Assembly: GCF_021442385.1 (NCBI RefSeq)
Contig: NZ_MUZA01000047.1
Location: 1-51,335 of the forward strand
Source: Micromonospora sp. MH99
Lineage (GTDB): Bacteria; Actinomycetota; Actinomycetes; Mycobacteriales; Micromonosporaceae
Direction of reading: 5' to 3'
DNA length: 51,335 nt
Shown: positions 7,817-15,157 of the stretch, piece after piece
Layout: every line of letters starts with the position of its first letter
How positions within the stretch are numbered: position 1 is the stretch's first letter
Translations under genes and position numbers: made by a program
The notes under the pieces: generated by a model
The model's database searches: none
The model's input: the letters and a program-made list of their open reading frames with translations, nothing else
Told to the model about the DNA's origin: nothing

Positions 7817-8779
7817 GTGACGACCGGCGAGGTCCTCTGGGCGCTGCGCGCTGAGTGCCCGATTCCTGCCCGGCTCTCACCGCATGCGGACCGGGTCCAA
7901 CAGTGGTTGCTCGGTCTGTTGCCCGAGCTGGGTCTGCCGCTGGACGATGCTGCCCTGCACCGGCTGGCCCGGGGCGGCTTCGCGCGGTACGCGGGGCGGC
8001 TCTACCCGGACGCCAGCGAAGCCGACCTGCGGGTGCTGACCGCTCTCTTCACGTGGTTCTTCCTCGTCGACGACGCGTGCGACGGGCCGAACCGGCTCGA
8101 TCCGGCGCAGATCCGGGCGCTGCGCGACGGCACGCTGGCACTGCTGCGCGACGGCCCCCGGCTGCGGCACGGCGGCCTGACCGGTCCGCTGCGGCGGCTG
8201 CTGGTGCTGGCCTGGCGGGAGCCGCGCCGCCGGATGCCGGCCCGGTGGCGGCTGCGCTTCGCCGACGCGGTGGCCCGGCACCTCGACGGCACCTGGCGGG
8301 AGGCGGTCAACAAGGAGGCCGGCCGCCGACCCAGCGTCGGCGAGTACGTCGAGCTGCGCCGGGAAACGTCGGCGGCGGAGGTGTCGTACCCGCTGGTGGA
8401 GTTCGTCAGCGGCCGACCGCTGCCCGACCCGGTCTACCACCACCCGCTGCTGCGGCAGATCGCGCGCACCGGCAACGACCTGCTCTCCTGGTACAACGAC
8501 GTCGCCTCCCTGGAGCGAGACCGGGCCACCTCGGGCGGGCACAACCTGGTCCTGGCCACGCAGGCCGAGCAGGGCGTGTCGGCGGCGGAGGCGGTCGACC
8601 GGGTGGCCGAGCGCTGGCGGGAGTCGATGCGACAGTTCGTGGCGCTGCGCGCCGCCGTGCCGTCGTTCGGGCCGGCGTTGGACGAGGCGGTCATCGACCA
8701 TCTCGACGGGGTCGCGTACGCGGTGCGCGGCACCGTCGACTGGACGCTGGAGAGCGCCCGCTACCCGACCAACGCCTAG
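7817..8779 (+). CDS. Class I terpene synthase family protein
   Basis: 320 residues, bacterial class I terpene cyclase fold. The metal-binding aspartate motif is D85-D-A-C-D89 inside WFFLVDDACD. The second metal motif is N220-D-L-L-S224-W-Y-N-D228, with Asp where most cyclases have Glu. The C-terminal RY pair (R315-Y316) that binds diphosphate is present. These features predict Mg-dependent cyclisation of a linear prenyl diphosphate, most likely farnesyl diphosphate, but the product cannot be read from sequence. GTG 7817 follows a strong GGGAGG (7806-7811). It lies alone on the plus strand inside a minus-strand menaquinone block and its stop overlaps the mqnP stop by 4 bp. Confidence 0.85.
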   Translation: MTTGEVLWALRAECPIPARLSPHADRVQQWLLGLLPELGLPLDDAALHRLARGGFARYAGRLYPDASEADLRVLTALFTWFFLVDDACDGPNRLDPAQIRALRDGTLALLRDGPRLRHGGLTGPLRRLLVLAWREPRRRMPARWRLRFADAVARHLDGTWREAVNKEAGRRPSVGEYVELRRETSAAEVSYPLVEFVSGRPLPDPVYHHPLLRQIARTGNDLLSWYNDVASLERDRATSGGHNLVLATQAEQGVSAAEAVDRVAERWRESMRQFVALRAAVPSFGPALDEAVIDHLDGVAYAVRGTVDWTLESARYPTNA

Positions 8780-9687
8780 CCGCGCAGGTTGAGGCGGATC
8801 ACCAGGTCGAGCAGGGCGAACACGAACAGCGCGATGCCGACGAAGCCGTTGGCGGTGAAGAACGCCCGGTTGACCTTGCTGAGGTCGGTCGGGCTGACCA
8901 CCAGGTGCTGGTAGCCGAACGCGACAGCTGTCAACGCCAGCCCGATCCACCAGAGCCAGCCGAAGCCGACCAGCGCGCCGAACCAGATGAACAGCGCGAA
9001 CGTCACCACGTGCGCGACCGTGGAGGCGTGCAGGGCGAAGCGCCTGCCGTACCGGGCGGGCACGCTGTGCACGCCGATCTCCTGATCGATCTCGGAGTCC
9101 TGGCAGGCGTAGATCAGGTCGAAGCCGCCGATCCACAGGCCGACCGCCGCGCCGAGCAGCCAGGCCGGCCAGGAGCCGTCCAGGGTGCCGGTGACCGCGA
9201 GCCAGGCGCCGACCGGGCCGACCGCCTGGGCGATCGCGAGGATGGCGTGCGGCCAGTTGGTGAACCGCTTGCCGTACGGGTAGACGACCAGCGGCACCAC
9301 GGCGAGCGGCGCCAGCACCAGGCAGAGGGGGTTGAGCAGCGCGGCAGCGACGAGGAACACCACGAGCGCGACGGCCGCGCCGGTCCAGGCCGTGCGCACG
9401 CTCACGGCCCCGGTGACCAGTTCCCGTCCGGCGGTACGCGGGTTCCGGGCGTCGATGCGCCGGTCGAGGATCCGGTTGGCGGCCATCGCGAACGTCCGCG
9501 CGCCGACCATCGCCACGGTGATCAGCAGCAGGTCGAGCCACCGCACGTGCCCGCCGTTCACCTGCATGGCGGTCAGCGCCGACAGGTACGCGAACGGCAG
9601 CGCGAACACCGAGTGCTCGATCGCGACGAGCTTGAGGAAGGACTTGACCCGGCCCGGCTTCTCCACCGGTGCGTCGAGGACGGCCAT
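8776..9687 (-). CDS. mqnP: UbiA-like prenyltransferase MqnP (menaquinone biosynthesis)
   Basis: 303-residue integral membrane protein with about eight or nine hydrophobic helices. The first Asp-rich motif, N71-R-I-L-D75-R-R-I-D79, and the second, FDLIYACQDSEIDQEIGVHSVPARYG, are those of UbiA-family prenyltransferases that bind prenyl diphosphate through Mg. MqnP attaches the polyprenyl side chain to the aromatic precursor in the futalosine pathway. Its ATG overlaps the ubiD stop as ATGA (9685-9689), so the two are translationally coupled. Confidence 0.9.
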   Translation of the reverse strand: MAVLDAPVEKPGRVKSFLKLVAIEHSVFALPFAYLSALTAMQVNGGHVRWLDLLLITVAMVGARTFAMAANRILDRRIDARNPRTAGRELVTGAVSVRTAWTGAAVALVVFLVAAALLNPLCLVLAPLAVVPLVVYPYGKRFTNWPHAILAIAQAVGPVGAWLAVTGTLDGSWPAWLLGAAVGLWIGGFDLIYACQDSEIDQEIGVHSVPARYGRRFALHASTVAHVVTFALFIWFGALVGFGWLWWIGLALTAVAFGYQHLVVSPTDLSKVNRAFFTANGFVGIALFVFALLDLVIRLNLRG

Positions 9688-11147
9688 CAGATCCCGTACT
9701 CCTTCCAGCGCTTGTCGACCAGGGCCGCGACTTCCGGGGCCATGGTCATCTCCTCCGGCCAGCCTCGGGTGTAGCCCTCGGTGGGCAGCTTGCGGGTCGC
9801 GTCGACGCCTGCCTTGCCGCCCCAGAACTGCTGGTACGACGAGTGGTCGAGGTGGTCCACCGGTCCCTCGGTCAGCAGCAGGTCACGGGCATAGTCGACG
9901 TTGCCGAACGCGCGGAAGGCGACCTCGTTGTAGTCGTGCACGTCGCAGTCCTCGTCGACGATCACGATCAGCTTGGTGAGCGACATGAGGTGCGCGCCCC
10001 AGATCGCGTTCATGACCTTCTGCGCGTGCTTCGGGTAGCGCTTGCGGATGGAGACGATCGCGCAGTTGTGGAACACCCCGGCGGCCGGCAGGTCGTAGTC
10101 GACGATGTCCGGGATCATCAGCTTGAGCAGCGGCTGGAAGATCCGCTCGGTGGCCTTGCCGAGGCCGTGGTCCTCCTGCGGCGGCTTCGACGTGACGATC
10201 GAGTGGTAGACCGGGTCGCGCTGCATGGTCATCGCCTCGATGTGCAGCACCGGGAATGGCTCGACCGGCGTGTAGAAGCCGGTGTGGTCGCCGAACGGGC
10301 CCTCGGGCAGCCGCTCGCCGGGCTCCAGGTAGCCCTCCAGGACGATCTGCGCGTGCGCCGGCACCTGCAACGGGACGGTGAGGCAGTCGACCATCTCCAC
10401 CCGTTCGCCGCGCAGGAACCCGGCGAACAGGTATTCGTCGATGTCGCCGGGCAGCGGCGCGCTTGCCGCGTACGAGACGACGGGGTCGCAGCCGATCGCG
10501 ATCGCGACCGGCAGGCGCTGGCCGAGCCGCTCGGCGACCGCGTGGTGCGCGGTGGAGTCCTTGTGGATCTGCCAGTGCATGCCGAGGGTGTTGCGGCCGT
10601 GCTGCTGGAGCCGGTAGAGGCCCAGGTTGCGCTTGCCGGTCTCCGGGTGCTTGGTGTGGGTCAGCCCGTAGTTGTGGAAGATCCCGCCGTCGCCGGGCCA
10701 GACCTGCAGCCCCGGCAGGCGGCCCAGGTCGACGTCGTCGCCCCGGTAGACGACCTCCTGGCAGGGCGCGGTCTTGACCTTGCGTGGGGGCAGCGACTTG
10801 AGCTGCATGACCTTGCCGAGGCCTTCGCGGATGCCGGACCAACCGACCGGCAGCTCCGGCTTGATCATGGCGCCGATCCGCTCGCCGATCTCGTCCAGCG
10901 AGTCGACGCCGAGGGCCATCGCCATCCGCTTCTCGGTGCCGAACAGGTTGATCGCCACCGGCATCTCGCCCCGGGTGGGGTGCTCGAAGAGCAGCGCCGG
11001 CCCGCCGGCCCGCACCGTCCGGGTGACCACCTCGCTGATCTCCAGGGTCGGGTCGACGGGCACGTCGACCCGGCGCAGCTCCCCCGCGCGCTCCAGCGCC
11101 GCGAGAAAGTCCTTGAGATCGGTGTACGGGAAGCCACGAGCCGCCAT
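9687..11147 (-). CDS. UbiD-family decarboxylase (menaquinone biosynthesis)
   Basis: 486 residues. Prenyl-FMN-dependent decarboxylase acting after prenylation in the futalosine menaquinone route (MqnL role). Recognisable stretches include AINLFGTEKRMAMALGVDSLDEIG, LGLYRLQQHGRNTLGMHWQIHKDS and GPFGDHTGFYTP, where the active-site E-R-E network of UbiD lies, and the C-terminal VDHLDHSSYQQFWGGKAGVDATRK. The start at ATG 11147 gives MAARGFPYTDLKDFLAALE, a normal UbiD N-terminus; GGAGA lies about 9 nt upstream. It is first in a ubiD-mqnP operon, with ubiX beyond the inserted terpene synthase gene. Confidence 0.88.
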   Translation of the reverse strand: MAARGFPYTDLKDFLAALERAGELRRVDVPVDPTLEISEVVTRTVRAGGPALLFEHPTRGEMPVAINLFGTEKRMAMALGVDSLDEIGERIGAMIKPELPVGWSGIREGLGKVMQLKSLPPRKVKTAPCQEVVYRGDDVDLGRLPGLQVWPGDGGIFHNYGLTHTKHPETGKRNLGLYRLQQHGRNTLGMHWQIHKDSTAHHAVAERLGQRLPVAIAIGCDPVVSYAASAPLPGDIDEYLFAGFLRGERVEMVDCLTVPLQVPAHAQIVLEGYLEPGERLPEGPFGDHTGFYTPVEPFPVLHIEAMTMQRDPVYHSIVTSKPPQEDHGLGKATERIFQPLLKLMIPDIVDYDLPAAGVFHNCAIVSIRKRYPKHAQKVMNAIWGAHLMSLTKLIVIVDEDCDVHDYNEVAFRAFGNVDYARDLLLTEGPVDHLDHSSYQQFWGGKAGVDATRKLPTEGYTRGWPEEMTMAPEVAALVDKRWKEYGI

Positions 11148-11518
11148 GACGCCCAGTCTCCCGCACCGGGTCCGGGGCGACCCACAGCGGGTGCTGTGAC
11201 ACCCACGACGGCCGGGTGCGCCCGCCCCGCGCCCGCGCCCAAGATCCGCGCAACTTCCCGGATGTTGCTGCCTCCGACACGCTGGAGACACCAACATCCC
11301 TGATGTTGTGCGGATCTTGCGACGAGCACCTGGTGCGGGCGGCTGCGCCGGTGTCCCGCGCTACTGGAGTTGAGTTACTCGTTGTCAGCTCCGCTGACCA
11401 CCCGCCTGTCAGTCACGGGCGCTCCGAGCGTGGGGTGGACCTGGCGCGCGTCGCGGTCAGCGCGACCAGGCGCAGGTAGACGGACGATCGGTGGCCGGCA
11501 CGCGCGCCCGGTGGCGGG
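11148..11518. other. 371-bp intergenic region
   Basis: No convincing gene. It holds the large inverted repeat at 11240-11319 (listed separately). The segment at about 11360-11400 is slightly A+T richer; I see no strong promoter for ubiD beyond a GGAGA ribosome site. Confidence 0.5.
11240..11319. repeat. Large imperfect inverted repeat (28-bp arms)
   Basis: Arms 11240-11267 and 11292-11319 are complementary at 24 of 28 positions around a 24-nt loop. The right arm contains its own palindrome, CAACATC-cct-GATGTTG. It lies downstream of the DUF397 gene and may terminate it; it resembles the other intergenic palindromes in this window. Confidence 0.75.
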
Positions 11519-11707
11519 TCAGTCGGTGCGGGCCAGGTCGACGAAAGCGCGCCACGCGGCCGGGCTGAAGGTCAGCACGCCACCGTCGCGGTCCTTGGAA
11601 TCACGGACGTGCACCCGGCCGGGCAGGTTGTCGGCGACCTCGACGCAGGCGCCGCTGTTGTTGCCGCTCCGGGTGGACTTGTGCCAGCGGGCTCCGGTCA
11701 GATCCAT
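11519..11707 (-). CDS. DUF397 domain protein
   Basis: 62 residues, MDLTGARWHKSTRSGNN-SGACVEVADN ... VHVRDSKDRDGGVLTFSPAAWRAFVDLA. This is the whole DUF397 domain, found in many copies in actinomycetes, nearly always next to an Scr1-like helix-turn-helix protein as here. The pairs have been discussed as toxin-antitoxin-like or developmental regulators; no biochemical role is certain. Its start overlaps the end of the HTH gene by 10 bp, implying translational coupling. Confidence 0.88.
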   Translation of the reverse strand: MDLTGARWHKSTRSGNNSGACVEVADNLPGRVHVRDSKDRDGGVLTFSPAAWRAFVDLARTD

Positions 11708-12504
11708 GGCTTCACGATCTCCTCGAGCAGGTCGATGGACTGCTGCCGGGGCAGCGCGTCACTGCGCAGACTCTCCCACCTTCCGAGCAGGGTCGCCACC
11801 TCGTTGTTCTCGTCGACGGCGGTGCCGCCGGTCTGGTTGTCGAGGAAGCCGAGCCAGCTGCCGTCGGCGGTGCGACCGAGGATGAACGGCCCGAACAGGC
11901 CGGCGTGCAGCCCGACCGCCTGCGGCAGCACGTGCACCCGGATGCGTGGCCGACGGGCGCACGCCACCAGGTGCCGGAGTTGATCGGCCAACACTCCGGC
12001 GCAGCCCTCCGCGAAGCGCCGCAACGCGGCCTCGTCGATCACGGCGGTGAGCTGCGGCGGGTGCTCCCGGTCGAGGATCACCTGCCGCTCCAGCCGGGCG
12101 GCCACCAACTCCTCCACCCTCTCGGCGGTGAGCCCCAGGTCGAGCCGGAACACCGCGCGGGCGTAGTCGGCGGTCTGTAACAGGCCGGGAATCATCGTCG
12201 ACTCGAAGCAGCGCAACTGGGTGGCGACGCGCTCGACCTCCAACCAGGGCCGGAACCAGACCGGCTCACCGTCCCGCCGGCCCAGCTCGCGCAGCGAGAC
12301 CAGCAGCCCTCCGGTGTCGAGCACCTCGTCGGCCCGGGTCAGGTACGCCAGGTTGGGCACGGTCTGGCCCAACTCGACCGCCGACACCATTGAGGGTGAG
12401 TAGTGCGCCCGCTTGCCATACTCCTCCTGACTCATGCCGGCCGCGAGCCGCGACCGCCGGAGCTGGTCCCGGATCATCGCCACCGTCGACACCACTGGGG
12501 CCAT
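11698..12504 (-). CDS. Scr1-family helix-turn-helix regulator
   Basis: 268 residues. An N-terminal XRE-type HTH (IRDQLRRSRLAAGMSQEEYGKRAHYSPSMVSAVELGQTVP, about 10-50) is followed by the DUF5753/Scr1 domain (VATQLRCFESTMIPGLLQTADYARAVF ... RLERQVILDREHPPQLTAVIDEAALRR). ATG 12504 was preferred to an upstream in-frame start because GGGAGGT lies 7 nt before it. It is the first gene of a two-gene HTH/DUF397 operon and divergent from the alpha/beta hydrolase gene. Such pairs probably regulate their own region, but targets are unknown. Confidence 0.88.
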   Translation of the reverse strand: MAPVVSTVAMIRDQLRRSRLAAGMSQEEYGKRAHYSPSMVSAVELGQTVPNLAYLTRADEVLDTGGLLVSLRELGRRDGEPVWFRPWLEVERVATQLRCFESTMIPGLLQTADYARAVFRLDLGLTAERVEELVAARLERQVILDREHPPQLTAVIDEAALRRFAEGCAGVLADQLRHLVACARRPRIRVHVLPQAVGLHAGLFGPFILGRTADGSWLGFLDNQTGGTAVDENNEVATLLGRWESLRSDALPRQQSIDLLEEIVKPWI

Positions 12505-12638
12505 TCGCCCACCTCCCGCCAGGAATGAAGGACCACATCGGCCCGCCTGCCGCAAGGTAGCGAACTCACGACGCTGAGTCAGCATCCAACGGCCATATCG
12601 GGGTATCGCGAGTCTCAAGCCGGCGGATGGAGGCAGCG

Positions 12639-13514
12639 ATGGGCGGCGAAACGGTGCCGGCGGGGTTCACCGAGCAACGGGCACGGGTCGGCGAGATCAC
12701 CCTGAACTACGTCCGGGGCGGCAGCGGCCCGCCACTGGTGCTGCTGCACGGCTATCCGCAGTGTTCGCACATGTGGCGGCACCTGCTGCCCGAGCTGGGG
12801 CGCTCCTTCGACGTGGTCGCGCCCGACCTGCGCGGCTTCGGGGCCAGCGACGCCCCAGCCGGTGGCTACGACAAGAAGACCGTCGCCGCCGACCTGCACG
12901 GACTGCTCGACCAGCTCGGCCTGACCGGTGACCTGCGGGTGGTCGGGCACGACCTCGGGACGATGGTGGCGTACGCGTACGCCGCCGCCCATCCGGAGCG
13001 GGTGAGCCGGCTGGCGCTCACCGAGGCGCCGATCCCCGACGAGAGCATCTACACGTTCCCCGCGCTCACCGCCGCCGGGCCGGGGGTGTGGAACTTCGGC
13101 TTCTTCTCGATCGGCAACGGGCTCGCGGAGGAGCTGGTCCGGGGGCGCGAGTCGCTCTGGGTGGACCGGTTCACCGATGCCCTGATGGTGCGCAAGGGCA
13201 GCATCGCCGCGCCCGACATCGAGGAGTTCGCCCGCCACCTGCGCGACCCGGCGCACCTGCGGGCCAGCTTCGCCTATTTCCGGGCGTTCGATCAGGACAT
13301 CGTCGACAACGCGGCGTACCGGGCCGCGAAGCTGACGATGCCGGTGCTGGCCGTCGGCGCGTCGGCCAGCCTCGGTGGACAGGTCGCCGAGCAGGTCCGC
13401 CGGTACGCCGACACGGTCCGCGGCGAGGTGATCGACGACTGCGGGCACTGGCTGTACGAGGAACGCCCGGACGAGATGCTGGCCCTGCTGCGCGACTTCC
13501 TCGGCGCGAAATGA
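12639..13514 (+). CDS. Alpha/beta hydrolase (haloacetate dehalogenase/epoxide hydrolase-like)
   Basis: 291 residues. Oxyanion segment HGYP near 37-40; the nucleophile elbow GHDLGT places Asp (D105) at the nucleophile position, as in haloalkane/haloacetate dehalogenases and epoxide hydrolases rather than Ser esterases. DLRGFGASD and the catalytic His in DCGHWLYEE (H270) are present. Asp at the nucleophile supports an alkyl-enzyme mechanism; the natural substrate is unknown. I chose ATG 12639 because GGAGG (12629-12633) sits 5 nt upstream, whereas the ATG at 12627 overlaps that site. Confidence 0.85.
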   Translation: MGGETVPAGFTEQRARVGEITLNYVRGGSGPPLVLLHGYPQCSHMWRHLLPELGRSFDVVAPDLRGFGASDAPAGGYDKKTVAADLHGLLDQLGLTGDLRVVGHDLGTMVAYAYAAAHPERVSRLALTEAPIPDESIYTFPALTAAGPGVWNFGFFSIGNGLAEELVRGRESLWVDRFTDALMVRKGSIAAPDIEEFARHLRDPAHLRASFAYFRAFDQDIVDNAAYRAAKLTMPVLAVGASASLGGQVAEQVRRYADTVRGEVIDDCGHWLYEERPDEMLALLRDFLGAK

Positions 13515-13518
13515 CCGG

Positions 13519-14073
13519 TCAGGCGGCGGGCGTCCAGGCGTGGGCGGCCAGCGGCGGGTCGAGCGGCGCGCGGGTGAGCCGATTGGCGAAGGTCGACATG
13601 GTGTACGCCCCGACGCCCAGCACCACGTCCAGCGCCTGCCGGGGCTGGTAGCCGGCGGCCAGGAAGGCCTCCAGCTCCTCGTCGGGCACCGCGCCGTGGT
13701 GCGTGAGCACGGCAAGCGTGAACTGGCGCAGCGCCTCCAGCCGCGGCTCGGGCAGCTCCGCGCCGGCGCGCAGCGCGGTGATCAGCGCGGCGCTCGCGCC
13801 GATCTCAGTGATCTTGCCGGCGTGCAGGGCCACGCAGAAGTGGCATTCGTGGGAGGTGGAGACGGTCAGGATGACCACCTCCCGCTCCACGGGCGCGAGG
13901 CTGGTCTGTTCGAAGCCCGCGCTGGCGGCCAGGAAGCCGCTGAGCAGCTGTGGCGACTCGGCCATCAGCGCCACCGCGGTGGGGAGCCAGCCGAACCGGC
14001 CCCGCACGCCCTCGACGCTGCGGCGGGCGGCGGTGGGCACGGTCTCGGTGGTGTGGACGGTGAAGACGGACAT
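13519..14073 (-). CDS. Carboxymuconolactone decarboxylase/AhpD-like protein
   Basis: 184 residues. Contains the AhpD-type core EREVVILTVSTSHECHFCVALHAGK with the redox pair C77-x-x-C80 and H84, preceded by Glu64. Proteins with this CxxC are usually alkylhydroperoxidase-like antioxidants rather than true carboxymuconolactone decarboxylases. It is divergent from a MarR regulator across a 74-bp gap containing two matching operators, so it is probably the regulator's target, perhaps induced by oxidants or electrophiles. The ATG start follows GGTAAC with no strong ribosome site. Convergent with the hydrolase gene, with 4 bp between stops. Confidence 0.85.
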   Translation of the reverse strand: MSVFTVHTTETVPTAARRSVEGVRGRFGWLPTAVALMAESPQLLSGFLAASAGFEQTSLAPVEREVVILTVSTSHECHFCVALHAGKITEIGASAALITALRAGAELPEPRLEALRQFTLAVLTHHGAVPDEELEAFLAAGYQPRQALDVVLGVGAYTMSTFANRLTRAPLDPPLAAHAWTPAA

Positions 14074-14107
14074 GGTTACCTGCTTCCACGGCGTACGCCG
14101 TAAGATG

Positions 14108-14143
14108 GTCAACGTGGTTGACGAAATAGTAAACGTGGTTGTC
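14108..14143. promoter_or_regulatory. Twin MarR operators between CMD gene and marR
   Basis: GTCAAC-GTG-GTTGAC (14108-14122) is a perfect palindrome. GTAAACGTGGTTGTC (14129-14143) is a second copy with two changes. Their centres are 21 bp apart, two turns of the helix, so two dimers would bind the same DNA face. The second copy ends 4 bp before the marR ATG. Confidence 0.8.
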
Positions 14144-14147
14144 GAAC

Positions 14148-14624
14148 ATGGCAACCTCTGATCCCGCCCGGCCCGGATTCCAGCTCCCGCTGTTGCTGCT
14201 GGCCGGTTTCCGCACCCTGATCGACGACCTGCACGCCGAACTGGCCCGGCAGGGGCACCCCGAGCTGCGCCCGTTGCACGGCTTCGTGTTGCAGGCCGTC
14301 GGGGTGCACGGCACGACCGCCACCGAGCTGGGCCAACGGCTGGGCATCTCCAAACAGGCGGCCGGCAAGACGGTCGACCGGCTGGTAGCCGTCGGCTACC
14401 TGGAACGGGTCTACGATCCCTCCGACGCCCGCCGCCGGCTGGTCCGGGTGACCGAACACGGCGCCGACGGGCTACGCCGCTCGGCGGAGACCTTCGACCG
14501 GCTGCGCGAGCAGTGGGCCGAGGCGCTGGGCGAGGAGCGCGTCGCCGCCTTGGAGGACGATCTGCGAACGATGGCCTCGGCCAACTGGTTCCGCCTCGAC
14601 GTGCCGGGCTGGTTCGGCGGCTGA
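14148..14624 (+). CDS. MarR-family transcriptional regulator
   Basis: 158 residues with a MarR winged helix: LHGFVLQAVGVHGTTATELGQRLGISKQAAGKTVDRLVAVGYLERVYDPSDARRRLVRVTEHG, including the D-x-R-R-R wing. Helices at both ends should form the dimer interface. ATG 14148 is preferred; a TTG three codons upstream lies inside the second operator. No cysteine is visible in the protein, which argues against a direct thiol-switch mechanism such as OhrR. It probably represses itself and the divergent AhpD-like gene through the twin palindromes at 14108-14143. Confidence 0.88.
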   Translation: MATSDPARPGFQLPLLLLAGFRTLIDDLHAELARQGHPELRPLHGFVLQAVGVHGTTATELGQRLGISKQAAGKTVDRLVAVGYLERVYDPSDARRRLVRVTEHGADGLRRSAETFDRLREQWAEALGEERVAALEDDLRTMASANWFRLDVPGWFGG

Positions 14625-14653
14625 CCCCACCCCAGATCGTCGCCGCTGCGACC

Positions 14654-14733
14654 CTTGATCGACACCACATCGGCGAGGTGGCGGTATGCCGGCCGCGTGA
14701 CACCCCCACATCCCCGATGTGGTGTGGATCAAG
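14654..14733. repeat. Inverted repeat with 20-bp arms downstream of marR
   Basis: Arms 14654-14673 and 14714-14733 match with one mismatch around a 40-nt loop. The arms carry TTGATC at the outside and ACCACATCGG inside. It may terminate marR and resembles the palindromes at 11240, 23147, 37266 and 43028. Confidence 0.8.
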
Positions 14734-14804
14734 CCGGGTCAAGCCCTGCGGACACATCTCACCGGTCCTGGCGCAACGGCCGAACCGCAGCGCAGGCTGG
14801 AGGC

Positions 14805-15080
14805 ATGTCGGACGCGTACGTGGTCGGCGACCCGGACGGGTTGTCGCCCCTGCTGGTCGAGCTGCGCGACACCATCGCCCGGGAGCTGCACGCGCAGGTG
14901 GCGCTGCGGGGCGAGCGGATCGAGCTGGTCGACCTGCCCGAGGTGTCCTATCAGGTCACCATCCAGGTCGAGCGGGCGTTGCGCCTCTGGCGACCCGGGT
15001 CGCAGCCGCGCGGCGGGGCCCGTTTCGACGGTGGTCGCGCACCGATCGACGGATCGAGAACTGTCACAGGTGATCTCTAG
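14805..15080 (+). CDS. Conserved small hypothetical protein
   Basis: 91 residues beginning MSDAYVVGDPDGLSPLLVELRDTIARELHAQVALRGERIELVDLPEVSYQVTIQVERALRLW, then a Gly/Arg-rich tail. The first 65 residues look like a compact alpha/beta fold and have coding-like codon use; no family is recognised. GGAGG (14799-14803) lies only 1 nt before the ATG, closer than normal, so initiation may be weak or a slightly later start may be used. The gene lies alone between an inverted repeat and a secreted-protein gene. Confidence 0.5.
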   Translation: MSDAYVVGDPDGLSPLLVELRDTIARELHAQVALRGERIELVDLPEVSYQVTIQVERALRLWRPGSQPRGGARFDGGRAPIDGSRTVTGDL

Positions 15081-15157
15081 GATCAGGGGTGCCGGTCGGG
15101 TCGGGGTCGCAGCAACCCCGGCCTCTTCCGACCGGCTCACCCTCACCAAGGAGATCG

